Assembly (NCBI GenBank): GCA_022393335.1
Contig: JAJEKB010021384.1
Coordinates: forward strand, 715,868 to 779,867
Reading direction: 5' to 3'
Source: Macrotrachela quadricornifera
Lineage: Eukaryota; Rotifera; Eurotatoria; Philodinida; Philodinidae
DNA: 64,000 nt
The position numbers and the translations under genes were made by a program. Of the stretch, positions 41,337 through 52,012 are shown one piece after another (within the stretch, counting starts at the first letter, position 1; every line of letters starts with the position of its first letter). Below the pieces are notes generated by a model. The model ran no database searches, was not told the DNA's origin, and saw nothing but the letters and a program-made list of their open reading frames with translations.

Positions 41337-44021
41337 TCAATATAGAAATTCGTCATGTTTTCTTGTGATATCTTGACGTATTTTAATAACAGCTATTTGT
41401 TCCCAAATAATAGGATATTGTCTAATAGTTTTTATTTTATCATAAATAACTTGTAGATTATTATCCGAATGATTCAATCTCATTGCATCCATTTTTCGTT
41501 TATAATCATGTATAATATTCTTAAGTAATTGAACTAATTGTAAATTAAAATAATTAGATTGTACTCTTTCCAATATATTATTTTCTTCATCTAACATTCG
41601 AGTTAAACCAATAAGAAATGGATCATTTTTAGTAAATCGAGCAATATATTTAAGAAAATAAGCAAATTCAATAATGGCTTGAAAAAGTGTTTCAAACATA
41701 TTCGTCATTTCGTCAAAATTTGATGAATTAGTCGAAGATTTATATTCTAATATATATTCAATCGGATAATGTTGATCAGATATACATGAACATGTTTGAC
41801 ATTTATTTTTTATAATATGTATAACATTTGGTATAATCCAAAATTTTCCAATTTGAATAGGATTAGGTTTGCATAATAAACATTGAAGATGTAAATAATC
41901 AAGAGATTTTGGAGATAATTCAATAAATATATTTGATAAATCTGATGTATATAAAAGAATATTTCGAAGAATATTTCTTATTGTTTCTAATAATGGACGA
42001 ATCATATAAATAATTTCAAATTGAATTTCTTTTATTAATTTCCATTTATTTTCCATATGATATGGAATTATATTTTTACAAATATAATTAATTAAACGAT
42101 TGGATTCTTTTAATGAATTCGACCAACTATTTTCATAATTATCAAAATAAAATAGATTATCTTTTTTAAAAAATGTATTATCAGAATTAAAAAGACATGT
42201 ATGAGAATTAGTAAAACAAAAGATAAAATTTTCTCGAATATTTTCTCCAAAATGATCAATTAATTGAATAATACACGATTGATAAAATTTATTTAATTCT
42301 TCAATATTTGATTTAAATAAAAAACAAATTGCATTTATATGTGATAAATTATTAATATATTCTAAAATATGTTGAATATTATAATTATCATATTCAATAC
42401 CTCTTGTATCACCAAAATCAGGTGTATCAATAAAACGAAATTTTTTTCCATTATATTCTTTTAAATGAAATAAATAAGATTGACTAAATGAAATAGATTT
42501 ATTTGATTTAGCTATTTGAAATGATTCAAAAATAAATGAATTAATAAAAGTTGATTTACCAACACCTATTTCACCTAAGAGAAGAATATTAATTGTATCA
42601 ATATTTAAAGATAATGAAATATTTTTTTCGTTTAATGGTAATATTATCATTTCATCTAATTGAAATAAACTATAAGAAAAATCTGCATAGATTAAACGTA
42701 AAGTATTATTAATTTCATATTCTTTTATTAATTTATCACATAATTCAATTAATTGTTCAGGATTATTTGTATTTAAAGTATCATTTGTACAAAGAATACG
42801 ATCATATTGTTTATCGAGAATTAATTTTCTTTCAATAGTTTCTAAAGTATCATTTTTATCGACATTAAAATATTTAAATTGTTCGAGATTATTAATTAAA
42901 TATGCTTTATCTTCGAGATTTTTAAGATTTTCTATTAAATTATTAATAGTGTTTTCTAATAGAGAATTATGAAGTGATGTTTTAAATATGGATAATTCTA
43001 TTTGACCATGACGAACTTCAATGAATAATTTTGATAATCGTTCGATTTCATTTAGAAAATTTTTATTGATATTTAAATATTGTTTATGTGCATCATAAAG
43101 TTGTTCTTTAAGATATTCAGATAATAATTTTGGTAGATTTTCATTAATTGATATTTCAATAGTTTTTATTTTATATGAAAATTCTAATAAATGAATTTTT
43201 ATTTGATTAATAAATGTAGAAGGTATAGAAATAAATTTAGTAGATGATCCTGAATATTTTGGATATAACCATTTTATAGATCGAAGAGTATATCTCATTG
43301 GATAATATATAGTAGCATTTTTTATTTGATCTATATAACGACAAACATCCCATAATGTGGTTAATCGAGTTAATTCAGATATATTTGAATAGATTTTTGT
43401 ATCAAGAATTGTTTCAAGTAAAATTTTATCATCAGTTTCTAATGTCCAAATACTTGGATAATTTGATAATACGGTTCGAAATTTTTGAAGTATATTATCG
43501 ATTTTTGTAATAGTTTCAACTTCAGTTGGTAATTGTAAAATGGCAACTAGATGAATGCCCCAATTAATACCAGTAATAATATGAGTAGCATTTGTTTGAA
43601 TCTTTAATGAATGGATTAATTGTTGAATCTCGGTTAGATTAGTAAGTGATTCTTCACCATTTTTATAAGAATAATGAAAAATACGAGTAAATTCATTTAT
43701 TGGATGAAAATAATCAACAATTGAAGTTATGTTAGATTTTGGTGCTAAATTTAACAGTATACTTAATTGTAAATCTTCTTCAATATTAACTAATTGAGAA
43801 AGATCTATTGATTTATTTATTTCGCCCTTGATAACTTCACATTGAACAGGACCTAAAGATCGATTTAAATTTTCTATAGTTTTTAATTTTAATTGTCCAA
43901 GAACACAATCTCTATAACCATCATAAAGTGAACCAAGGCGTCCAGAAGAATCGACTGCAAAACGTTTTATTTCATTTGAAATTAAATTTTGATTAATTTC
44001 CTGTGTGTTAGATTTTGCCAT
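41337..44021 (-). CDS. Large GTPase with stonustoxin-like N-terminal region
   Basis: 894 codons, one exon. Residues 1-170 (around SSGRLGSLYDGYRD and THIITGINWG) resemble the N-terminal region of the stonustoxin/SNTX-related family, known from fish venoms but also from many non-venom proteins. Residues 250-470 are helical. A P-loop GTPase domain follows: Walker A GEIGVGKST (483-491), Walker B/G3 DTPDFGDTRG (532-541), and FTNS (603-606) where the G4 TKxD is expected. This is nearest to the AIG1/septin-like TRAFAC class. The C-terminal part has paired Cys (CLLC and CQTCSC) that may bind zinc. No signal peptide, so a cytosolic role, perhaps defence- or membrane-related, is more likely than a toxin. 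It is strongly A/T-rich in third positions. Confidence 0.8.
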   Translation of the reverse strand: MAKSNTQEINQNLISNEIKRFAVDSSGRLGSLYDGYRDCVLGQLKLKTIENLNRSLGPVQCEVIKGEINKSIDLSQLVNIEEDLQLSILLNLAPKSNITSIVDYFHPINEFTRIFHYSYKNGEESLTNLTEIQQLIHSLKIQTNATHIITGINWGIHLVAILQLPTEVETITKIDNILQKFRTVLSNYPSIWTLETDDKILLETILDTKIYSNISELTRLTTLWDVCRYIDQIKNATIYYPMRYTLRSIKWLYPKYSGSSTKFISIPSTFINQIKIHLLEFSYKIKTIEISINENLPKLLSEYLKEQLYDAHKQYLNINKNFLNEIERLSKLFIEVRHGQIELSIFKTSLHNSLLENTINNLIENLKNLEDKAYLINNLEQFKYFNVDKNDTLETIERKLILDKQYDRILCTNDTLNTNNPEQLIELCDKLIKEYEINNTLRLIYADFSYSLFQLDEMIILPLNEKNISLSLNIDTINILLLGEIGVGKSTFINSFIFESFQIAKSNKSISFSQSYLFHLKEYNGKKFRFIDTPDFGDTRGIEYDNYNIQHILEYINNLSHINAICFLFKSNIEELNKFYQSCIIQLIDHFGENIRENFIFCFTNSHTCLFNSDNTFFKKDNLFYFDNYENSWSNSLKESNRLINYICKNIIPYHMENKWKLIKEIQFEIIYMIRPLLETIRNILRNILLYTSDLSNIFIELSPKSLDYLHLQCLLCKPNPIQIGKFWIIPNVIHIIKNKCQTCSCISDQHYPIEYILEYKSSTNSSNFDEMTNMFETLFQAIIEFAYFLKYIARFTKNDPFLIGLTRMLDEENNILERVQSNYFNLQLVQLLKNIIHDYKRKMDAMRLNHSDNNLQVIYDKIKTIRQYPIIWEQIAVIKIRQDITRKHDEFLY

Positions 44022-44081
44022 TTGGTAAATACTGTACGCTAAAATTCAGATCAGTATAAATCATTTTTGTAATTACAATAC

Positions 44082-44609
44082 TATTCGCCTCAAAAGTATT
44101 GTATCACTTTATTGTTTTGGCTCGCTTTTCAAAACTATACGACACAGATTCAATTTTCTTTTTATCTTTCGATAGTACATCTCGAGTACTATATGTATGC
44201 ACATGTTTGAATATGAAGTATAAAAATAAAAAACAAATTTCAACACTAAGAGAAAAATGACGTAAAAAAGCTACAAATAGTACAATGCGAGTAATGCAAA
44301 AATCGAGTGAGACTTTTCTTTGATGTTTTTACATAGTTCGATAGATCTTAACAAACTCTATAAAACTGTTTATATAGAAAATTTGTAAATCGTATTTTGG
44401 TTTAAAAAAGTTACATGATTTAGTTGTTTTATATGAAAAATTCACAATATTTTTCATACGAAAAAGGTAAAAATATTTTTAAAATGCGACTCATACATAT
44501 ACTACTCGAGCTGTACTATCGAAAGATAAAAAGAAAATTGAGTCTATATCGTATAGTTTTGAAACGCGAGCCAAAACAAAAAAGTGGTACGATACTTTTG
44601 AGGCGAATA
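44082..44609. mobile_element. Foldback MITE (44084-44607) with TA target duplication
   Basis: Ends TTCGCCTCAAAAGTATTGTA and its near complement, flanked by TA at 44082-44083 and 44608-44609. The arms of about 110 bp contain 'ttttggctcgc' and 'tatctttcgatagtac'. It lies only about 60 bp upstream of the GTPase start codon, within its likely promoter. The 64-aa plus frame at 44424-44618 is inside the right arm and not a gene. Confidence 0.82.
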
Positions 44610-44639
44610 GGAAGATGAGATAAGAAAAAAATGATATTT

Positions 44640-44790
44640 TCGCAGCGTCGAAAATTAGTCGCACAGGATTTTGACTTTTTTTGAAAGCAAAAAGTACACT
44701 ATTAAAATAGGCTTTACTCTGTAGGTTGTAATTCTTTTCACGCTGTATCTTGTGCTTGTATATTTTGTTTTGTTTTTAAAACACAGTATT
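44640..44790. repeat. Half copy of the recurrent 'gatgcagc' foldback unit
   Basis: Contains 'ttagtcgcacag', 'gaaagcaaaaagtacact' and 'ttcacgctgtatctt', matching the right half of the full units at 34905-35150 and 57505-57765. The left half is missing. Confidence 0.65.
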
Positions 44791-46372
44791 AAGCGATGTA
44801 AAAGTGAAATGAAAAATGATTGGTTTTTTTTGTCTGAGAAAGACCCTATGATATTTTCGATAAAATTGTAATGATCCTGGAAATTTTATGTATTTAAAAA
44901 TAAAATGTTTTCTAATACTATGTGAATATTAACATTTAGTCTTTAGTATTGAAATATAAATTGAGATACTCGTCAATTCTAAAGGAGATATATTTGTTTT
45001 TTTTTTACATCATACCTTTACAACGTCAAGTGTTTGTATTCTTTCCCAATGTTGATAGCTACTGTTTTTTTTTTATTACAAAATAATGTTTATTCGACAT
45101 ACAAATTTTTCTTTTCTTTTCTTTTCTTCTCAGGTAAAGAAAAAGAAACAAAAAAAAAACATTAGAAAAATGTGAACACATTAACTATTGACAACCTTGT
45201 CTGTATCATTGATCAGAGTCAAAAATAAAGCATATATCTAATCAATAATTAAACATGTGACGAATATCTAACAGCATAGTTCGACGTTTTTTACAACTAT
45301 GATATAATATTCAATAATATTTTTCATTTTTGTACTAACAAATCGTCTGATCTTAAGACTTTCAAAACTGTTAGAGAAATAACTTGCCTTATTCGAAAAT
45401 TTTTCCGTCACTAAGATTTGTTTTTTTGATCTCTTTTGAATAAAAGACAGAAATTGAACAATCAAAACAATAACTTCAACATTAACAAGCAGTCTCTTTT
45501 TAGATCACGTTCATGTATGTGAACGTTTTCATGTCAATTACTCAATTGTTTCAGATGTTTCTACTCTTCTTCCACTCGTATTTATCTTCAAATCGAAGAT
45601 ATGAACCCAATTACCCACTTGAATATGCTGATTTGATCTTATCTAATGGTAGATGATGGACCATTACTTGCGTATTTCAAAACGAAAAGAAGGAAAAAAT
45701 AAGGTAGAGAAATGAATTAGATGTCAATCGAAAGGATGCTTTATTCTCTCGGTGGCATTCGTGTTAATAATGTTTAGTCAATCCGAAAGCGAACTGCAAA
45801 TTTTATAGAGTGAATTTCTTTTTTTCTTTGAAATAAAATTATTTTGATATTGAATAAGATTTCATTTTGTTATAATGGATTACATAAAAAAAAACATGAA
45901 CCAATTTATAGTTCATCATGCCTAGCATTGATGATATTTTCAGATATTTATCATTTTTCTGGCCTCATATCATTAATTTCACCAACGTTATCTTAAATAT
46001 GCAATATGCATTATAGAATTGATATATATGTACGCTTTATCTTTTTTTCGTTCATCTATTCGATGATATATTTATGATCTAGTATGCATTGATGTATATA
46101 GCAAAGCAAATTATTCAAATAATTCAGAAACAACAAAATTAAGCCAAATTAATCAATATTACATGTATGTCTCACTCTCATCTGCATCTTCAATTTAATT
46201 TCTCAATAAAGAAAAAAAACGAATTAGAAGATAAAATATATTAAAAATTTTGATTACAAAGTTTAATTTATTGTATTTGTCGTAATGGATTCTATAATAA
46301 ATAAACAAAGATTTATCGTTTCAATTCTTAACATATTTCATAGAGTTTTATTCTATTTCTACTAAAACTAAA
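44791..46372. other. Intergenic DNA / 3' flank of the transporter gene
   Basis: AT-rich. No gene supported. AATAAA-type motifs occur on the minus strand downstream of 46373, but which one is used cannot be told. Confidence 0.45.
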
Positions 46373-47254
46373 TTATGGTTGTTGAGATTGAACTATTTCC
46401 TTATATTGTTTTACAACTTGATAAGATCTATTATCTAATGATCCAATATTATTATCATCTTTTCTCGTCGAAAAAAGATACCAATGTATGAAACCAACAA
46501 AAAATCCGCCACCTAAAATATTTCCAAGTGTAACCGGTATTAATACACGTAAAATATATTTTTCAATAGATAACTTAGCACCAAGAATCATACCCATTTG
46601 AACTGTAAACATATTAGCAATTGAATGTTCATATCCAACAGTAACAAATAACCAAACAGGTAAATAAACAGAAATTATTTTTGAATTTAAATCACGTGCA
46701 CTTAATCCCATCCAAAATGCAAGACATGCAAGCCAATTACCAGCAATACCTTTTAAAAATAATTCATGCCATTTACTATTACCTTTTATTTCAGCTATTT
46801 TTATAATAAATGAACGATAAGGTTCATCAGAAAGAAGATTAACATGATAAACAAATATATATTGAAAAAATAGACAACCAATTAAATTTCCAAAAAAAGT
46901 TATTATCCAACAATAAATTAAATTTAACCATGTTGTTTTTCTATTTAATGTTGATATTGTTAATATCATTGTATTACCAGTAAATAAATCAGTACTACTA
47001 AGAAAAACTAAAATAATACCGACAGGAAATACACCTGCTTGAATCATTTTTTGTATACCTGATCCAACTATTTCAGATAATCGAACACTTCCACCACCAA
47101 CAATTACAAGAAAAAGACCACCAAATGATAATAAAATACCCGCTAAAAATGATTTTATTATTAAATAATCAATTCTTTCTTTCATTTTTTTAACTCCAAT
47201 AAATGTTATTATATCGATTGTTTCATGAACATTATAAGCATCATTTAGCGACAT
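46373..47254 (-). CDS. Formate/nitrite transporter (FNT) family channel
   Basis: 293 codons, one exon. Six hydrophobic segments fit the FNT fold. Signatures: the first re-entrant motif FLSSTDLFTGN (85-94), LKGIAGNWL (168-176) with the conserved Lys and Asn, and GYEHSIANMF (207-216) with the central His that lines the pore in FocA. FNT proteins form pentamers passing formate, nitrite, lactate or hydrosulfide with protons. They are common in bacteria, archaea, fungi and protists and rare in animals, so horizontal acquisition is possible. Codon use is as AT-rich as its neighbours, so if transferred it has been ameliorated. The substrate cannot be read from the sequence. N-terminal 30 residues and the polar C-tail are cytosolic by analogy. 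Confidence 0.92.
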   Translation of the reverse strand: MSLNDAYNVHETIDIITFIGVKKMKERIDYLIIKSFLAGILLSFGGLFLVIVGGGSVRLSEIVGSGIQKMIQAGVFPVGIILVFLSSTDLFTGNTMILTISTLNRKTTWLNLIYCWIITFFGNLIGCLFFQYIFVYHVNLLSDEPYRSFIIKIAEIKGNSKWHELFLKGIAGNWLACLAFWMGLSARDLNSKIISVYLPVWLFVTVGYEHSIANMFTVQMGMILGAKLSIEKYILRVLIPVTLGNILGGGFFVGFIHWYLFSTRKDDNNIGSLDNRSYQVVKQYKEIVQSQQP

Positions 47255-48203
47255 TCAAATTCACTTTTTATTAGCCTACTATCTAAAAAGATAAATTATA
47301 AACCAGAGATGTCCATCGCGTCACAGCATATTTTCAGACGAAATGTACATTTCTCATCCATTATGAATATATTCTTTCATGATATCAATTATTATTGATG
47401 TGCGTGATGGAACAAGATTTTCCACTACCCACTATTCTGTTGTGTTTCTACTGATCGAAATCATATCGGATAATTAAAAGTCTCTTTGTGATAGACCTTT
47501 CTTCTTCAAATAGTCACAATCCCAATGGATTTCATAGGGTCAAAAATGTTTATGCGATGGGACAAAATTTTCAAGGAATCACAATTCAATAGTCTTCGAT
47601 CATTCGTTGAACCCATCGTTGACTTTTTAGATTTATTTGAGTATCGACCAATTTATTTTTACAGAAAAAGTCTTCATGATTATTTTTTCTCATAAATAAG
47701 TATGAAATTATCAACCTATATTTATTAAACACTATTAATGGGAAAAACGAAATCTATCTCACCGTCGTACAACTTCATACATTGTTTTCCTTTATATAAA
47801 GAATATTCTCTGATGGCTAATAATAAATTATTAATGATGTATTTTAAATATTTTATTTACAGAGAGAATTGAAACTTTCACAAATAAAAGTTAGTTATTA
47901 TGTATACACATATAAAATAAAAACTTTGTCTGTTTACATACAGTAACATAAAAAAAAAGTAATCATTATGAATTTCTTGTCAATTATTTTGCAACACCCT
48001 TTTATGTCTTTCATGACTATTTACAGGTAAAAAGATGAAAATTTAACAAATAAAATATCTTAATTAAATATATATGTGAGAAATATTTTAATTCTCTAGG
48101 TCAAAAAAAAAAAATATAAAGTTTATCAATAACAATTTATCATCAATTATTATGAAACATACTTTTAATAAATGGATACTAAAAACAAACTGATTGAGAA
48201 AAG
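47255..48203. other. Intergenic DNA, no gene seen
   Basis: AT-rich upstream flank of the FNT gene. No coding signal. Confidence 0.5.
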
Positions 48204-49054
48204 GATGGAGGGTATTAAGAAGCGAAATTGACTCCCTCTTCAAAATCGTTTTTATCCTTCTCAAAATATTGCCAGAGATCCCAGAAATTACTAGGACCAC
48301 AGTGCATGCCGCCCATGTGAGAAGTCTTTGCATTTATGTTCTGCGCTTTCAGTTTGATTTGTATATCAGATGAAAGTTCTTTCTTTCCTTTATTGAATGG
48401 CATATAGATTTGTTAGAAAATATTGTTCCTTTGAATTCCCTGAGAGAAAGTAGGCCGAGATTTTTGACTAAAAATGAAAGTCGTTACAGAGCTTTGAAAT
48501 CCATGGATTTCAACCCATTTTGTTGTGCTGATTGCAAATCTGATGTTTGTTTTAAGAAGAAGGCTGATGATTATCGTCGAAATCCTTTAAGTACTAGCCA
48601 AAAATAGACCTTTGTAGCGTTCCTAAACATTGTTCACTTCGGTTGAGTACCTTACTCACGAAAAAACACCGATCAAATAGCACCATTTTGTAGAGCTTTC
48701 TAAGGACTATCGGACTAGGTACAATCTAGAGTGGACCACTACCATCTTGAAACCGAAGATGAGCAGCTAGAAAGTCTATATTGCCTTCAATAAGGGAAAG
48801 AAAGAACTTTCATCTGATATACAAATCAGGCTGAAAGCGCAGAACATAAATACAAAGACTTCTCACACGATCGGCATACACTGTGATCCTTTAGGATCCA
48901 GGCGATATCGATTTTCCAGTCAGTTGTGCACAACTGAAATCAAGTGAAAATATCTCAATTGACTAGGAAGTAATTTCTGAGACCTCTGATTATATTTTGA
49001 GAAGGATAAAAACGATTTTAAAGAGGGGACCAATTTCGCTTCTTAACGCGCTCC
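48204..49054. mobile_element. Foldback element of about 0.85 kb
   Basis: Left arm 48204-48405 ('attaagaagcgaaattg', 'cgtttttatccttctcaaaa', 'gcatttatgttctgcgcttt') pairs with right arm 48785-49050, which carries the complement in reverse order with an added segment near 48900-48975. The 62-aa and 81-aa minus-strand frames are in the left arm. No transposase. Confidence 0.72.
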
Positions 49055-51847
49055 CGCCCTTTTTATTTCGTTTATAACAATTATCCATCCCATAACAATG
49101 ACAATGATATTTGCTTAAATTTTATTTTATGTAATATGCTAATCTATATCATGATATGTGTATAACGTACTGTAATCTCTCCGTGTATGTGACATTTTGT
49201 AACAGGTATAATTTGAATATTCAGTTCCGACTGGCACTATGCGTAATCTTCTAATAAAAATATATATCATTGAAACATACTCATCCGAAAGCGATGTACT
49301 TCTATGAAAGCCATTTAATTCTCCAAAAGCATTGATCACTCAATCTCAAAATATTTTTGAGAATCAGTCAATATCGGTGTCAGTGTTCTGAATGAAACTG
49401 CACATTCCTAGGCAGCGATTGAACTCGTCATGCAAAAACAACGCTGGCTATCGTTAGCGATCACACCTTCTACTTCATACAGGACGCTGAATGTTGCTTG
49501 TGAGCATATTGTCTTCTACAAAGATGACGCTGAATATGGCCATTGGTCGCACCCGCTCTCGCAAAGATTACCCTGGATATCATCTTCCATGGCATTCACT
49601 CAGGTAAAGACGATGGGGCATAGCCCTATTTATGGGACGCGCCTGTTGAAAGGGCGATCCTGCATATAGGCATAGTCAATTTTGTTTTTAGTTTTTTGTG
49701 CAATTTATGCAAACTGAAAGTTAGAGTTGGTGAATAAATTTATATTTTAACTAATAATGGGTTGTCTTTGTAAGATAGTAGGCTGTTGGAGAAGTATATT
49801 TGGCAGGTGAAAGAAAATCGGATTCGAAACTGGAGTAGTACATTGTATTTTTATAGTGATTCATATTGGTTTATGTCTGTCGAAAAGGTTTTTTTCTTGA
49901 GAATGTGATAGAATCATTGTGGATAATTTAGGGGAGATAGGATTATGTTTTGATTTATTGTTGAACTCATATGTCTATAAGATACAGTAAAGAAAATTGT
50001 TTTTTTTTTCAATATTTCATTAGTTTTCTTTCCATTAATATATGAGACATGACGTGTGTATTTAATTTAAATGTAAATAAATTAATCAATTCGAAATCAT
50101 CAATTGGATCCTATGTGCGTAACTTATTCGAACCATTTGCATTACTATATGCTTGTTGTTGAATGTTTATAAATAATAGTGGCATGTATTTTCGGCCGAT
50201 ATAAGATAACAATCCAAACCATATGTTTAATGAAATACGAAAAATAAATGATACTGACACCATATAGAAAGGAATCACTCTTTTTTTGGGAAAAAGTTAG
50301 ATTTTTAAGAATAATAATCGATAACGTTGGTCGATTTGGATGAATTAATATATATCCTATCAACAGCATGAATAACAAGGATAGAGTTTACCTTTCAACA
50401 CGCCTTATAAGAGCTTAACAGGCGTGAGCTCTAATGGGAAACATTTTCTAGCAAATTTTTTTGGCCTAGACTTTCATCAGATGAGCTAAAACCTATATTT
50501 ATTAGAGTTGAAATTTAGAAATATTGAAACAATTTGCGATGAACTTATTTATGTTAAAAGAATATGCATGTTTGAAAATAAGATATTTGAGCTCATTTAG
50601 AGAATTTTTTCTGACACTTGTGCATAAAGCTTGTGCCCAACACAAACACAGCTTCCATTATAAACTTAAACCTGTATTTTAAAAACTGAAATTCAAGATT
50701 TTTCGACTTCAGAACTGCTCAATATATCGTTACAGTGATCATACTTAATTAAATGAGGAAATCATTTATCGATAAGACATAGTGGATTCAGCACAAAAAC
50801 AAAATCCGATTTTAGCAAATACAGTTCTGAAAGTTTTGCCGCGACAGAAAGATTCGTAAAGTGTCACTTCACTTTTGATTGCTTCGAAGAACAATCAATG
50901 ATAACCTCTCACAAATTTCGGTAAAAATTCTTCTCGTTATATTACTGTAAAAACGTAAAATTTTCCCGTCTTTAGCATAATTTCATGAAGAGTCGTCAAA
51001 ACTCAATCATAATAGCTCAGGAACTAAATTGCTTTCACCCTCTTTTTTCTTCTATATTACTCAACATCAATTAAACTTTGAGGCATTTCAAGTCTGTAGA
51101 ATTAATCAAAATTGGTATTGTTATGCTATTAGAAAGAGTGTCCGTTGTCCAGGATCAAAATTCTGGTTATAGATACACGAAGGAAACGCTGAAACTTTTG
51201 TTTAGGATTGAATTTATCGTCTTTTCCTGTCTGATCAATACGCACGATCTACTTTCTCTTTTGTTAGGTCTTTCTGCTCTCGCAATATATTAAACTGAGC
51301 ACATTTTGGATATTGTATAAATTTTTTTAAAATTTTATTTTTTTATCTACAAGCAATAAGATAAAGTGATATGACAGGCAAGTATCTTTGAATTAGATCC
51401 ATTTCTTTTTTTTCTCTAGGTCGGTTGAAAACTCATGATCGCTAGACTCATAAATGAGAATCAGTTCCATCTTCGGATTTTTTGAGTCTGCAAACGATCC
51501 AGATTAATGGCGCTATAATTTATCAACTTTTACATCTGCCGACAGTCTATAAACTACAAGGGCGCCTCTTGTTTTTTTCTTTTTTTTCCTCTTCTTCTAC
51601 CGCCTATCGGCGGACTACCACATCTACATTAACCGTGCGTTCTAAATCACGTTTTTTTGGCTGCTAACGAGAGTCGACTATCCTTTGATATGCCTTACTG
51701 TCCTTACCTATATTTAAAGCAGCTCAAGCGTAAACTTTCCTTCTCCTCTTCTCAATCACAGAATAAATACTCACCTAAACTATACGCATCCATTCACAAT
51801 TTAATTTACATCCATCTATCCAACTACTATAAAAACAAACAACAACC
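49055..51847. other. Intergenic DNA with promoter side of the secreted-peptide gene
   Basis: No supported gene. The 79-aa plus frame at 49430-49669 lies in a less AT-rich patch but has no recognised motif. A TATATTTAAAG sequence at about 51709 is a plausible TATA box for the gene starting at 51848. Confidence 0.4.
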
Positions 51848-52012
51848 ATGAACTCCAAATACATCGTCATGATCGTCTTTGCAATGCTTTTTATGACACA
51901 ACTCCTAACAGTATACGGCTACAGCAAGGATCAAGATGACAGTGATTCAATCGAAAGCCAAAAACATCAATTACGTGCACTTCTCCGCAGTCTCATGTTT
52001 GAAAGTCGGTAA
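51848..52012 (+). CDS. Small secreted peptide precursor (54 aa)
   Basis: The ATG at 51848 in an AACAACC context opens a 54-codon frame to TAA at 52010-52012. The N-terminus is a textbook signal peptide: MNSK, then a hydrophobic core (YIVMIVFAMLFMTQLLTV), with a likely cut after YG near residue 24. The mature part begins with an acidic patch (DQDDSDS) and ends in a basic amphipathic stretch, HQLRALLRSLMFESR. This prepro-like layout is seen in neuropeptides, hormones and antimicrobial peptides; none is recognised. A TATA-like motif lies about 140 bp upstream. Too short for usual gene calling. Its stop abuts the 176-bp satellite. Confidence 0.65.
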   Translation: MNSKYIVMIVFAMLFMTQLLTVYGYSKDQDDSDSIESQKHQLRALLRSLMFESR

